64,000 nt of DNA, taken from NCBI GenBank assembly GCA_035772735.1, contig JASDFA010000010.1:37139501-37203500 (forward strand). Direction: 5' to 3'. Each line of letters starts with the position of its first letter. Within the stretch, counting starts at the first letter, position 1. Positions 24,838-36,269 of this stretch are shown piece by piece. Below the pieces are notes generated by a model that saw only the letters and a list, made by a program, of their open reading frames with translations, did no database searches and was not told the DNA's origin. Both the position numbers and the translations under genes were made by a program. The stretch comes from Datura wrightii (Eukaryota; Streptophyta; Magnoliopsida; Solanales; Solanaceae).

Positions 24838-26365
24838 CATCTGAATGCTGGAATGGTAGCTGTTGTTATATGAAAATTCAATGAAAGGAAAATGATTATC
24901 CCAACTTCCCTTGAAATCAATCACGCATGCCCTCAACATATCCTCAAGATTCTGAATGGTCCGTTCTGCCTGACCATCTGTTTGTCGGTGAAATATTGTG
25001 CTAAGCTTGACCTGAGTACCAAGTCCCTTCTGAAACGATCTCTAAAACTAGGAAGTAAACTGAGTACCTCTATCTGATATGATGGATAAGGGCACTCCAT
25101 GCAACCGAACTAACACTTGAATATACAACTTAGCATAATCCTGTCTACAACCATCTAAATGGAGTCATGTTGTCGATGAGTGCGAGGAAACCTCGTAATG
25201 AAGTACATATTGATTTCCTTCCACTTCCAAGTAGGGACACTAATGTCTTGAAGCACACCTCTGGGTCTTTGATGCTCAACCTTCACTTGTTGATAATTCG
25301 GTCCCTTAGACACAAACTCCCCTACATCCTTCTTCATGCCATTCCACCAATAAACTTCCCGTAGGTCACAATACATATTGGTGGCACTTGGATGTATAGA
25401 ATATCTGGAACCATAAGCTTCCCACAACATCCAAATGACCCTAATATCGTAGTACACCATCTCTCTCTTGGGAGAAAACCTCCACCTTCTGATTCTAAAC
25501 GGCTTCCTTTGACTTTACTAAAATAGGATCCTTGTCTTGTCTAGCTTTGACCTCGGTCACCAAGGAAGATTCTGATTCATTCTGAACAATGACCACCATC
25601 TATCGAGTCAACAAGATGAACTCCTAGTCGTGCAAGCTGATGCACATCCTTCACTAACTCTTTCCTCTCCTCATCTACATGGGACACACTCTCCATTGAA
25701 AGCCTGCTAAGAGCGTCTGCCAACATATTAGCCTTGCCCAGATGGTAAAGGACACTTATATCATAATCTTTGAGAAGCTCCAACCACCTTCTTTGATGTA
25801 GATTTAGATCCTTTGGAGTAAACACGTACTGAAGCCTTATATGGTCCTTAAACACATCCACATGGATCCCGTACAGATAGTGCCTCAAGATCTTCAAGGA
25901 AAATACTACCGCTGCCAATGCGAGGTCATGAGTCGGATAGTTCTTTTTAAAACTTTCAGTTGTCTGGAAGCATAGGCTATAAGCTTATCCTGCTGCATTA
26001 ATACACAACCAAGGCCGATCCTTGAGGAGTCATAGTATCCCATAAACCCATCGGTACCCTCAGGTAAGGTCAACACTGGTGCTGAGATGAGTCCAGTCTT
26101 CAAATCATGGAAGCTCTTTTCACAAGCCTCCGACCATTAGAACTTCACTTTCTTCTTGGTCAACTTAGTCAATGGTGCTGCAATGGATGAAAATCATTCA
26201 ACAAACCTTCGGTAGTAACCAGCTAAGCCCAAGAAACTCCTAATATCTGAAGGACTCACTGGTCTAGGAAAATTCTTTATAGATTCTATCTTTTGAGGGT
26301 CCATATGTACACCCTCACTTGACACCACGTGACCAAAAAATGCTATCGAGTTTAACTAAAACTCA
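24838..26365 (-). pseudogene. pol: Element B pol fragment (RT end, RNase H, integrase)
   Basis: Read from the right on the minus strand: the RT connection (VHMDPQKIES, IRSFLGLAGYYRRF, about 26350-26190), RNase H (26103-25580, with YDSSRIGLGCVLMQ and KDHIRLQYVFTPKDLN), and integrase zinc finger plus the start of the core (25460-24838). Both zinc-finger cysteines are lost (KGPNY). The first catalytic Asp is replaced (INMYFITR). The core ends at SYHSSIQM, where LTR sequence takes over. At 26365 it meets the integrase C-terminus of element C in the same orientation. This junction looks like illegitimate recombination, since no LTR lies between. Confidence 0.8.
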
Positions 26366-27790
26366 CACTTGCTTTTTTAGCAAGCAACAGAGTCTGTAGC
26401 ACTTTTTCTGGAATTTCCTCATAATCGAGGCTATCTCCCATATCAACGCTTTCCACCGGGACAACTAAAGATGGATCACCCAAGCACTTTTTGAAGAGCG
26501 ATAAATGAATGACGGGACGAACTGAAGATAACTCCGATGGTAAGTCCAACTCATACGCTGCCTTACCAACTCTTCTTATGACCCAGTAGGGACCAATATA
26601 GCAAGAACTGAGTTTTCCTTTCTTTTTGAACTGCATGACTCCCTTCATGGGAGATACCTTTAGAAATCAACTCTTCTTATAACCCGGTAGGGACCAATAT
26701 AGCGAGGACTTAGTTTTCCTTTCTTTTCGAACCGCATGACTCCCTTCATGGGAGATACCTTTAGAAATACCCAATCGTCTTTTTCAAACTCCAAATCTCT
26801 TCTCCTCACATCAACATATGATTTTTGACAACTATGAGCGGTCTTCAGTCTGTCACTTATCAACTGAACCATTATCATGGCCTCATGAACTGTATTAGGT
26901 CTTATCATAGCTGTCTCACCAACCTCAAACTATCCGATGGGAGATCTACACCTCCGCCCATAAAGAGCCTTGAAGGGTGCCATCTGGATGCTGGAGTGAT
27001 AGCTGTTATTGTAAGAAAGCCCGATCAAGGGGAAGTGATCATCCCAACTACCTTTAAAGTACATCAAACAGGCTCTCAACATGTCCTCGAGAGTCTGGAT
27101 TGTCCGCTCTGCCTGACCATCCATTTGCGAATGAAATACTGTGCTGAGTTTAACCTGAGTCCCAAGCCCTTTCTGAAAAGACCGCCAAAATTGAGAGGTA
27201 AAATGAGTACCTCGGTCTGAGATAATAGACAAGGGCACTCCATGAAGTTGAACCAACTCCCGAATATACAATTTGGCATAATCATCAACTAAATCCGTGG
27301 TTTTGACCAATAGAAAGTGTGTAGCCTTAGTCAACCTGTCGACCACCACCTAAATAGAATCATAGTAACAACGAGTACGAGGTAGGCCTGTAATGAAATC
27401 CATATTAATATCTTCCCACTTCCAAGTGGGGATGATAATATCTTGAAGTACGCCTCCCGGCCTTTGATGCTCGACCTTCACTTGCTTACAGTTTTGGTAG
27501 TTGGCTACAAATTCTGCAATATCTTTCTTCATGTCGTTCCACCAATATATTTCCCTCAAATCATGATACGTCTTGGTAGAACCTGGATGGATAGAGTACC
27601 TAGACCCATGTGCCTCATGAAATATTCGGTCCCTCAAATTATCAACATATGGAACACATAGGCGACCCTGGTACCACAACACCCCATCTCCCCCTTGGGA
27701 GAAAACCTCCACTTTTTGGCTCCGAACGGCTTCCTTCAACTTTACCAACATCGGATCGTCATCTTTCCTAGCTTTCACATCCACTACCAA
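26366..27790 (-). pseudogene. pol: Element C integrase with an internal 101-bp duplication
   Basis: The zinc-finger part (27790-27350) has HEAHGSRYSIHPG and a damaged CPNC (NYQNC). The core (27349-26930) keeps WEDINMDFITGLP, SIISDRGTHF and DGQAERTIQ, so the D, D and E are all present. The C-terminal part (26908-26366) includes FLKVSPMKGVMRF and RYIGPYRVIRRV, then the same segment again because of a tandem duplication, then VRPVIHLSLFKKCL and VPVESVDMG. It is broken by stops between the three open frames and by the duplication, whose 101 bp is not a multiple of three. Confidence 0.85.
26567..26768 (-). repeat. 101-bp tandem duplication inside integrase
   Basis: Copies 26567-26667 and 26668-26768 both begin CAACTCTTCTTAT and end ACCTTTAGAAAT. 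I count seven or eight mismatches. They repeat the VSPMKGVM...IGPY.VIRRV coding segment once more than in A. Confidence 0.85.
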
Positions 27791-27793
27791 GGA

Positions 27794-29319
27794 TTATTCT
27801 GATCCGTTTTGCACAACAACGTTACCATCGATAGAGTCGACGAATCTAACTCCCAACCTCGCAAGTCGATGGACATCTTTCACCAACTCCTTCTTTCCCT
27901 CATCCACGTGGGACATACTCTCCATATAGAGCCTACTAAATGCATCTGCTACCACATTAGCCTTGCTCGGGTGGTAAAGGACACTCACATTGTAGTCCTT
28001 TAGTAGCTGCAACTACCTCCTTTGCCAAAGATTGAGATCTTTCTGCGTAAACACATATTGCAAGCTCTTGTGATCCGTAAATACATCCACGTGGACCCCG
28101 TACAAGTTATTCCACCATATCTTCAATGCAAACACCACCGCGGCCAACTCAAGATCATGGGTCGGGTAATTCTTTTCATGAACCTTCAACTGTCTCGAGG
28201 CATATGCTATCATTTTCCCATGATGCATCAACACACACCCAAGTATGATTCTCGAAGCATAAAAATACACCACAAAACCGTCGATACCCTCAAGTAGGGT
28301 CAACATTGGTGCTGAAGTGAGTCGATTCTTCAACTCTTGGAAGCTTTTCTCACATGCCTCCGACCATTGGAACTTTACCTTCTTCTGAGTCAACTTGGTC
28401 AAAGGTGTTGCAATAGATGAGAAACCCTCAAAAAATCTCCAATAGTAACCTGCTAAGCCCAAAAAGCTCGTGATATCTGATGGGTTCACGGTCGGGGCGA
28501 ATTCTTTACTTCCTCGATTTTCTGAGAATCTACCTTTATTCCCTCACTCGATACCACACGGCCTAAGAATGCTATAGAGTCCAACCAAAACTCACATTTG
28601 CTAAACTTTGCGTACAACTGACGATCCTTGAGGGTCTGAAGCACTACTCTTAAGTGAGCGGCATGCTCCTCCTCGCTCCAAGAGTATATAGGATGTCATC
28701 AATGAAAACAATCACGAACATGTCCAAATATGCCTTGAAAACCCAGTTCATTAGATCCATACAAGCTGCAGGGGCGTTGGTTAGTCCAAAAGACATAACA
28801 ACAAATTCGTAGTGACCATACTGAGTCCTGAAAGCAGTTTTCGGGATGTCACTCTCCTGAACCCTAAGCTGTTGATACCCAGATCTGAGATCAATCTTGG
28901 AGAAACACTTGGCACCCTAAAGCTGATCAAACAAATCATCGATCCTGGGTAAAGGATACCTATTCAGTGACCTTATTCAACTGCCGATAGTCAATGCACA
29001 TCTGAAGCGAACCATCCTTCTTTCGGACAAATAACACTGGTGCACCCCATGGAGACTTACTCAACCTAATAAAACCCTTATCTAATAGGTCCTTCAACTG
29101 ATCCTTCAACTCTTTTAGCTTTGCAGGAGCCATTCTATAGGGCGGAATGGATATAGGCTGCGTGTCGGCAAGAAGATCTATACTGAAATCAATCTCCCGC
29201 TCGGGAGTGACACCTGGAAAATCATTAGAAAAGACCTCTGGATACTCACGTACTACTGGTATGGACTGAATGGTTGTGGTCTCAGACTCCACGTCCTTAG
29301 CCCTAACTAAATGGTACAT
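27794..29319 (-). pseudogene. pol: Element C reverse transcriptase and RNase H
   Basis: RT begins near 29319 (MYHLVRAKD, IPPYRMAPAKLKELK, APVLFVRKKDGSLQMCIDY) and breaks near 28965. The middle is traced in other frames. The catalytic FIDDI is present at about 28720-28690, but a single-base deletion follows at once (against FIDDILIYS in A). The connection and RNase H (28489-28013) have FLGLAGYYWRFF, VVYFYASRIILGCVLM (catalytic Asp of the DAS motif changed to Tyr), FTDHKSLQYVFTQ and a stop near 28013. The tail reads on to 27794 (ALSRLxMES-type linker). Confidence 0.85.
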
Positions 29320-29930
29320 TCAACCTTAGAAATCATCTTCCTGGCCTTAAGGTAGGAAATGAATCGACCTACAGGCACAGCTGAACTACCCTTCCATTCT
29401 AATATTGGCTCACCCAAAAATCTGAGCTCTACTGACCGGGTTCTACAATTAACAGAAGCATAGAATGCAAATAGCAAATCCATGCCAAGAATGACATCAA
29501 AATTGGTCATGGCTAACTCTATCAAGTTGGCTGAGGTGACCTTTTGTAGGACTAAGACTGGGCAATATCTATACACCAATCTAGCTATAACTGAGTCACC
29601 TACTGGAGTAGAAACTGAGAAGGGCTCTGACAAGACAGTGGCACTGACTCCGAAGCTACTGGCTACATATGGTGTCACAAAAGATAGGGTAAACCTCGGA
29701 TCTATCAATGCATATACATAAACATGAAAAACTCTCAACATACTAATAACTACATATGGCGAGGCCACCTGTTCCTGACGAGTGGCTAAGGCATAGAATA
29801 TGTTCTGGCGTTGACCGCCAGCTGTGCTAGTAGATTCCCCCTGATGTGCTGAGCGTGGGGGAGGGGCTGCTGAACTAGAAGCTGGGCCTCGGCCCCCAAC
29901 CTGATCCTGTCTCGCAGATGGACAATCTCT
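29307..29930 (-). pseudogene. pol: Element C protease region
   Basis: Part of an unbroken 233-codon frame (30008-29307). The protease fold context is clear (SMLRVFHVYVYALIDP, TLSFVTPYVASSFGV, VILGMDLLF), but the active site reads DPRFT instead of D-x-G-A-T, so it cannot be active. The frame enters from a shifted gag zinc knuckle at its start and runs up to the RT start, overlapping it by 13 bp. Confidence 0.8.
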
Positions 29931-30982
29931 GAGCATATGTATGGGCTGCCACAACCATATCAAGCTCCTAAACCTGCGAAACACTGGCCTATGTGCCCTC
30001 GACCACATCTGTGATAAGATGGGATGCTGGAATCTGCGGGTTTGCTGCTTTGACCCCTTGAGCCTGCCGCTCGCCCTCTCAGATCGTGTCTGGGCCTGGA
30101 TGGCACACTCAATGCCGAAGATGCCGAGGTTGATGACCTCTGGTGGGTCTGCTGTCGATGCCCACCACCAAACCTCTGCTGAGAGAATCTATGATCCTCG
30201 GTCTTGGCCCTCTTGGCCTCCCTTCCCTCGAATGTGCCACCTCCATTTGCTAGGCGTACAACACCATGCGAGGGAATCCATATTCTGGTGAAGCATAACA
30301 ATCTGGCACTCCTTGTGCAAATACCCTGCTATACCATGCACAAATCTGCTCACCTGCTCCCTCTGGTCAGTCACTAACTGTTGGGCATATTTTGATAGGC
30401 GAGTGAAGTCAAGGATATACTCTAGCACTGTCATCCTTCCCTACTTCAAGTTTACAAACTCAACTACCTTGAGCTCCCTCATCTCCCGAGGGAAGAATTG
30501 ATCTAGGAATGTAATCTGAAGCTCCTCCCACAGGATCAGACCTGCTACTGCGACCCTGCTATCCTTCCATTGTTAGACCAAATATGCGCAACCCCCTTCA
30601 ACTGGTAGGAGTCCAACTCTGCGCACTCAACACTACTCACCCCCATAACCTGGGTGACCTTGACAATCTCATCAATGAAATCATGCGAGTTCTCATCTAC
30701 CTTGGACCCCAGAAACTCCGGCGGGTTCATTCTCACGAAGTCCTTGACTCTGGCCATCGCTGCATTGCCATTTTCAGGAACATGCGCAATAGCCTGCTGA
30801 TTGACCTGAGTGATCAAGGCCTGCGCGAGCATCTGAATAGCAGCCTGGAACTCAGCATGAGTGGCTGACTCCGATGCTTGAGGCTCCTGAACTGGTAGGG
30901 CTGGCTTATACCCATAATCATTTCCATCCTCGTGGCCTTCACCACCTCCATTCCTCCTTTTATTCATTCTTCGGGGTGCCAT
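29900..30982 (-). pseudogene. gag: Element C gag
   Basis: Start taken at MAPRRMNKRR (30982). An open extension reaches 31033. The N-terminal and capsid part (to 30545) has THAEFQAAIQMLAQAL, RVKDFVRMNPPEFLG and YQLKGVAHIW. A break follows, then MTVLEYILDFTRLSKYA (30434) and a serine/arginine-rich linker with CGRGHIGQCF (30301-29960). The main CCHC knuckle is damaged by a frameshift (only QPIHMLRDC remains, about 29960-29925). Confidence 0.8.
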
Positions 30983-31172
30983 GATTCTGCAATCGCGGAT
31001 AGCACGAATTAGAAGGATAGAAAGACTTTTCATCGCACGACATAGATCATGAAAGAAGGGAACATTTCCTAAACATCTAGCAGCCTCTTCGTCATAAGTG
31101 TGGCGCGCTTCACACCCATGAAAAAGACTCTACTTAATGTGGCTTTCAGACTCCCTAGGACACTTCAAACAT

Positions 31173-31191
31173 ATTGCTCTAATACCATATT
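31173..31191 (-). other. Primer binding site of element C
   Basis: The minus strand reads TGGTATTAGAGCAATATGT just inside the LTR. The first 12 bases (31187-31176) match the tRNA-Met type with one change. Confidence 0.75.
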
Positions 31192-32104
31192 TGTCACAAC
31201 CCGAAAGGAGGCCTGGATCGTAGACAGGGGACAAGGGAGCCCGAGAGACCCCAAGTCGACCCACGACATAAGCATACAACTAACTCATTCAATAAATTGG
31301 AGAAAACATGAATATAATCTCAGCGAAAGTATAAAACAACATCACATCAAAATAACATCCGAAGCTACACATACGTAAGTCTGAAAAGCCTCTAGTCTAG
31401 ATGAGTTTATGGGACACGACCCCAACTAACTCAATAATACTGAAGTTTGCATGCATGGAATAAATTAGCTTAGAATAGGTTTTCTCCTATTAAACCCTAT
31501 AAAACGAGCCTTAAATAATATAGTATAGGTCTTAGGAACTTAGGAATTACAGAAAAGCCCTTACTAAAATTGTTGAAAATAACTGTTAGGAGGTCCTAAT
31601 GAGGGACCTAATGACTCTTCATGATAGGCCATGACTCGTGTAGTCGTTCATCAGGTACACTGCTTATCAGATCTCTTGGGCTCGTCACGGGTGACTTAAC
31701 GATCTATTGCTTATGACCACGACTCGTGGTCACCTTCCGTCTTTACACTACCTTATTCTCAAATAAAACTTACCCTGCTTGATCACGAATCATCCCACGA
31801 ATTGTGGGGACTGATCACGAATAATGGGGTCCTTCTGTTAGGTACACTGGTTGACTTCCTCCATTTATTCTTCACCCTCACCCCATGACTGACATGACGA
31901 TTCGTGGTGATTGACCACGAGTCGTTCCCACGCCTGTGGGGACCCATGTTTTTCAATTCCCCTATTCCTCCCCAGGAGTCACCTGACGACTCCTGGAATC
32001 TTCTCACAAGTCATCCAACGACTCGTCCTGCAACTGAAGCACCAGTTCCTAGTTTTTCCTTGTTTGACTCCCAGGTCTAATCCTTGGGTTCCTAAGTTAT
32101 TACA
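31192..32104 (-). repeat. Element C 5' LTR, internally deleted (0.9 kb)
   Basis: Plus-strand ends are TGTCACAACCCGAA (31192) and AAGTTATTACA (32104), which are the proper LTR termini in reverse. Compared with F (45102 onward), the sequence jumps at about 31446 from the region matching 45350 to the region matching 46785. About 1.4 kb of the AT-rich middle is lost. The U3 keeps the CGACTCGT and AGGTACACTGG words. It lies within the gag of D. Confidence 0.8.
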
Positions 32105-32987
32105 GGAGCACTGGCCGATGATGGAGCTGGAGATAATGAGCTTTGATGAGACTGTTGGCGATGTCTGCCTCCCGATCTCTACCGGGAGAACCCATAACTA
32201 TCCGTCCTGGCCCTCTTTGCCTCTCTCTCTCTCAAGTGCACTACCTCCATATGCTGGGCATACAAAACCAATCAAGGAAAATCAACATCCTGGTGAAGCA
32301 TAGCAGTCTTACAATCCTTGACAAGGTAGCCTGCTATCCTGTGCACAAACCTGCTCACCCGAGCTTTCTGATCAGCCACTATCTCTGGTGCATACTTGGA
32401 CAAGCAGGTGAACTCCAAAGCATACTCCTAGACTTTCATATCATTATGCTTCAGGTTCAAAAACTCAACTTCTTTATTTCCCTCATCTCTCTGGGAAAGA
32501 ATCGATCCAAGATAGCGGTATAGAACTCATCCCAACCAATGGGGCCCACTCCAACTGTCCTGTAATCCTTCTATTGTCTTAACCAGATATGTGCAACCCC
32601 TTTCAGCTAATAATAGGCCAAGTCTTTGCACTCCTCCCCTGTCACCCCCATGATCTGGATGATTTTCTGAATCTCATCAATAAACTCATGCGGATCCTCG
32701 CCCACCTTCGATGTGAGAAACTCCAGAGGCTTCATCCTAAGAAAGTCTCTGACCCTCGCTGTCGTCGCATTCCCATTTTGGGGCACATGGGCTACCGCCT
32801 GCTGGATGACCTGAGCGGTCAATGCTTGTGCCAACATCTGAATGGCTTCCTTAAACTCTGCATGGGTAACCTACTCGGGCACATGATCCGCGGAGGCTAG
32901 TGGGGCCTGCTAGTGCCCATTCGCATTGCCATTCTCATAGCCATTTCTATTTCCGTTTCTTATTTCGTTAATTAGGCGAGGCAGCAT
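32105..32987 (-). pseudogene. gag: Element D gag fragment
   Basis: Minus-strand gag starting near ATG 32987 (MLPRLINEIRNGN). It contains THAEFKEAIQMLAQAL, RVRDFLRMKPLEFL, GEDPHEFIDEIQKI and LKGVAHIW, then a run of stops. It is cut at 32105 by the LTR of element C, so C inserted into the gag of D. No zinc knuckle remains in the window copy. Confidence 0.8.
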
Positions 32988-33172
32988 GATTCTACAAACG
33001 CGTATAGCATGAGTTAGAAGGATAGAGAGACATTTCATCACTTGACATAGATCATGAAAGAAGGGACATTTCCTAAAACATTTTGTAGCCTCTTCATCAT
33101 AAGCGTGGTATGCTTCACACCCATGAAAAAACTCTACTTAACATGGCTTTCAGACACTCAGGACACTTCAAA

Positions 33173-33191
33173 ATCTAATGCTCTGATACCA
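33173..33191 (-). other. Primer binding site of element D
   Basis: The minus strand gives TGGTATCAGAGC (33191-33180), the unaltered tRNA-Met-type primer site, 4 bp from the LTR end at 33196. It is the best preserved primer site of the chromovirus group here. Confidence 0.85.
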
Positions 33192-33195
33192 TGTT

Positions 33196-35285
33196 TGTCA
33201 CGACGTGAACATAGGCCCAGATAGAGACACAAGACAGACTCCAAGTTTGTCATGAAACGATACAACATAGAGTATGCAGTCAGTACTTGGAGTGTACTGA
33301 GTATGTAAGGTAAGTAAAAATGGATAGTTAAAATACATGAAAGTGCATAAGAGTAGGACAACATGATCATAAAGTAAATATCACAATGTAAACATAAGGG
33401 CTTAAGGTTTTCAAACCATTCATAATCTAATCATAATCTTTGTCATAAGAGAAAATTTTATAAAACATAACTTGAGCTAAAGTAACATAAATATAACCAT
33501 GCATAAATCATGAGGAACAATGGGAGGACTCGTCTTTACCGACACTATCATTATAGATCTTACATGATATCCCACTCTTTCGCCCAAGTGGTCAGGACCG
33601 CCTCCGGTTAGCCAGGCAAGATGATGTGCAGTATGGTGATATCACAGGGATCCAATAATAAATATATATACCTATAGTGGCACGTAGTTTTGAGTCTACG
33701 GGGTTTACTTGAATGCCGAGTCTAGTCAGTACTAGACACTGCTTCCAAAAACATGAACATGAGGGCTCATATAGTAATCATGAAATCATTCACGAAGTTC
33801 ATGGACAAATAAATAATAACATAATGGATCCCACTTGAAATGCATGATTAGCCATGAAAAAGGATCCATGAGTTGGCAAGAGTCATAAATCCATAAATCA
33901 TGAAAACCATGCATACTTGTAAAAATTAATATACTTAGCATAGAGAACGTAATCATAACATAACATAAGGGAAAATAGTACAATACTTATACAATACGGT
34001 GGAATAAAACTTTTTAGTATGATAAACCTCTAAACATGAAAGGCGGATTGATGGGACAACTCCCCAACTAATCCAACATCCAGAAACTAAAGAAATAACA
34101 TAGAGTGTGAACATGTAGCCCTCGAATCATGAGAACTCACCAATTACGCAGTGAGCAAGTCCGAATTTATCTACGGGTGAGGATGAGCGTGAGAACTGGG
34201 ACCTGTATCTTGAGACGATACAACATAGAAAGTATGTGGTCAGTATGTAGAATGTACTGAGTATGCAAGGTAAGTAAAGAGGACATTTAAAACATGTATA
34301 AAACTCATAAATGGTCATAAGAGTAGGACAACATGCTCGTATCATAGATCATTATAACATATTATACGGCTCAAGGTTTTCAAAACATTCGTAACATAAA
34401 CATAGTCATAATCATAAGAGAAGAACTTCACTTAACATAACTTGAGCCCAAATACATAATTATAACATGCGTAAATCATGAGGAACAGTGGGAGATTCTC
34501 TTAACCGACATACCTCATATGAGCACAAATGAAGCTCGACTTGTAACCCTAGTCTGGAGGGTGTTCGTACCTTGCCAAGGGTAGGAACCATGAAGGGCGT
34601 GATTATACTTTAAAAGGGCCATTTGGGCCAGGGACAAACATGAAAGGGTCCCAAATACCTACGGTGGCACGTAGTTCATGAGATCCGAGGCTTAACATGA
34701 GCCCCGAACCTACTCGATGTTCGATACTACTCCCAAAACATATATAGTGATCATAATAATACATACATGAGTTCATGGGCTACTTAAATCATAATCATAA
34801 ACATGCTTGAACATACATGAACTAGCGATAACTTGAGGCCCGTGAGTCGGCCAAAACATAATTTATGCTTAATAAAATATATACATACTTTTAGATCATG
34901 AATATCGTTTAAATTTTCATAAGAGCATAATAGAAAGCATAATATATTCATGATTTAATTCATAATACTTTCTGAGCTTATCAAAAACATCAATGGATCA
35001 ATGGATCATAAATTGGTTTATCATGGGCATGCATAATCGGGTTTAAATGATTAGAAATTGAAAATCAGCCATACTAATATAAATTTAGAGCTCAAAAGAT
35101 GATCAAAATCATTAGATAATGATAGGGTTTCAAAATCACAAGACCCATAATCAAATCATTAAAATTTATACAAACCGAATATAAAACCCCATTAGTTTTT
35201 AAATAAATTTTGAGTAATTTAATAGAAAAGGAGCAGGGGTGCTGGAGAATCCACCCATTGAAGACCTTACATACCTAGGATGTCT
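33196..35285 (-). repeat. Element D 5' LTR, first piece
   Basis: Starts TGTCACGACGTGAACATAGG on the plus strand and follows the chromovirus LTR through the 'agtactgagtatgtaaggtaag' and 'aaatcataa' rich middle to 'cttacatacctagga'. There X-element LTR sequence takes over (junction about 35275-35290). A region of extra similarity (33250-33370 and 34200-34330) suggests a partial internal duplication of the 'gatacaacatagagtatg' block. The U3 part is probably the piece at about 41985-42387. Confidence 0.75.
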
Positions 35286-36137
35286 TAGATTATTCTTGAG
35301 ATAATTTTTTTGCACTTTTGTTCTTGATTCAAGAAACAAAAGCAACATTGGAATTTTATTCAATCTACATGGTTTTTATTCTACAATAATTTGTAAGTTG
35401 CAATTATGATTTGTTTAATATTTTGTGATTGTGACAACACAAACATGAGTAGCTAAACCCATACACTAGGTTTTTGGGAACTAAGATGAATTAACAAACA
35501 TAGGTAAAAATACTTAGTGATTCTTGAACGGGGTTTTATGCATGTATCGTTTTTCCCTTTGTTTTGATTGATTCTTGACGGTTGCAAACGTTAGGACTTG
35601 CCTTATTCTTACTTATCGGATCAAGGAGGTAAAGAATGGGAAAAGGGATTAACAATGGAGATTTGAGGCTATGAACCCTCATCTAATATCTTGAACTTGT
35701 CTGGGGATAGCTAATCCGATATTAAGGGTAAGGGTCGACTAAAGTACACTGGTACACGGACCAAGTTGCGTGGTGAAAATCATCTAGATTGGGGATGAAC
35801 CATTTAGGTGAACCTAACTTACCAATATTGCATGTTAAACACCGTAATACATCACTAGTGTATAAGCCTTGTGGTTATGAAATCTTAGGGAACACAATCC
35901 TAGTTAAATCGTTAATCAAGTACAACCCAAATTTGATTTCAATATTTAGAAATTTTACTTTGTCTATTATACTATATTTTCCCCCTTTGGAATAAGTAAA
36001 TCAATAGTAACAGTTATTCACATTAACCTAAGTTCTTACCAAATTCCCTGTGGGATCGACCTCAATCTTCGTTGGGTTTTATATTTGAAAATCAACCGCT
36101 TATATCTCAATTGCAAGGTGTAATTTGGGCGACATCA
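35285..36137 (+). repeat. X 5' LTR, 3' part only
   Basis: Matches the solo X LTR from about 43335 to its end in order ('gattattcttgaga', 'cactagtgtataagcc', 'gggatcgacctcaa') and ends GGGCGACATCA at 36137. U3 and the TATA box are missing. Confidence 0.85.
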
Positions 36138-36142
36138 AATTT

Positions 36143-36160
36143 TGGCGCAGTTGCCGGGGA
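36143..36160 (+). other. Primer binding site of X (tRNA-Asp type)
   Basis: TGGCGCAGTTGCCGGGGA is complementary to the 3' end of plant tRNA-Asp with one mismatch. Use of this tRNA is typical of Athila-lineage elements. Confidence 0.85.
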
Positions 36161-36269
36161 ATACGGCTAAGCCTTTTGTTAATTGTGTTAACTTTGCTAT
36201 TGGTTCTTGTTTCTTTGTTTTATTTTTATTTTTGTTATTTTGGTTGCTTAACAGTTCTTTGGTTTGTGC

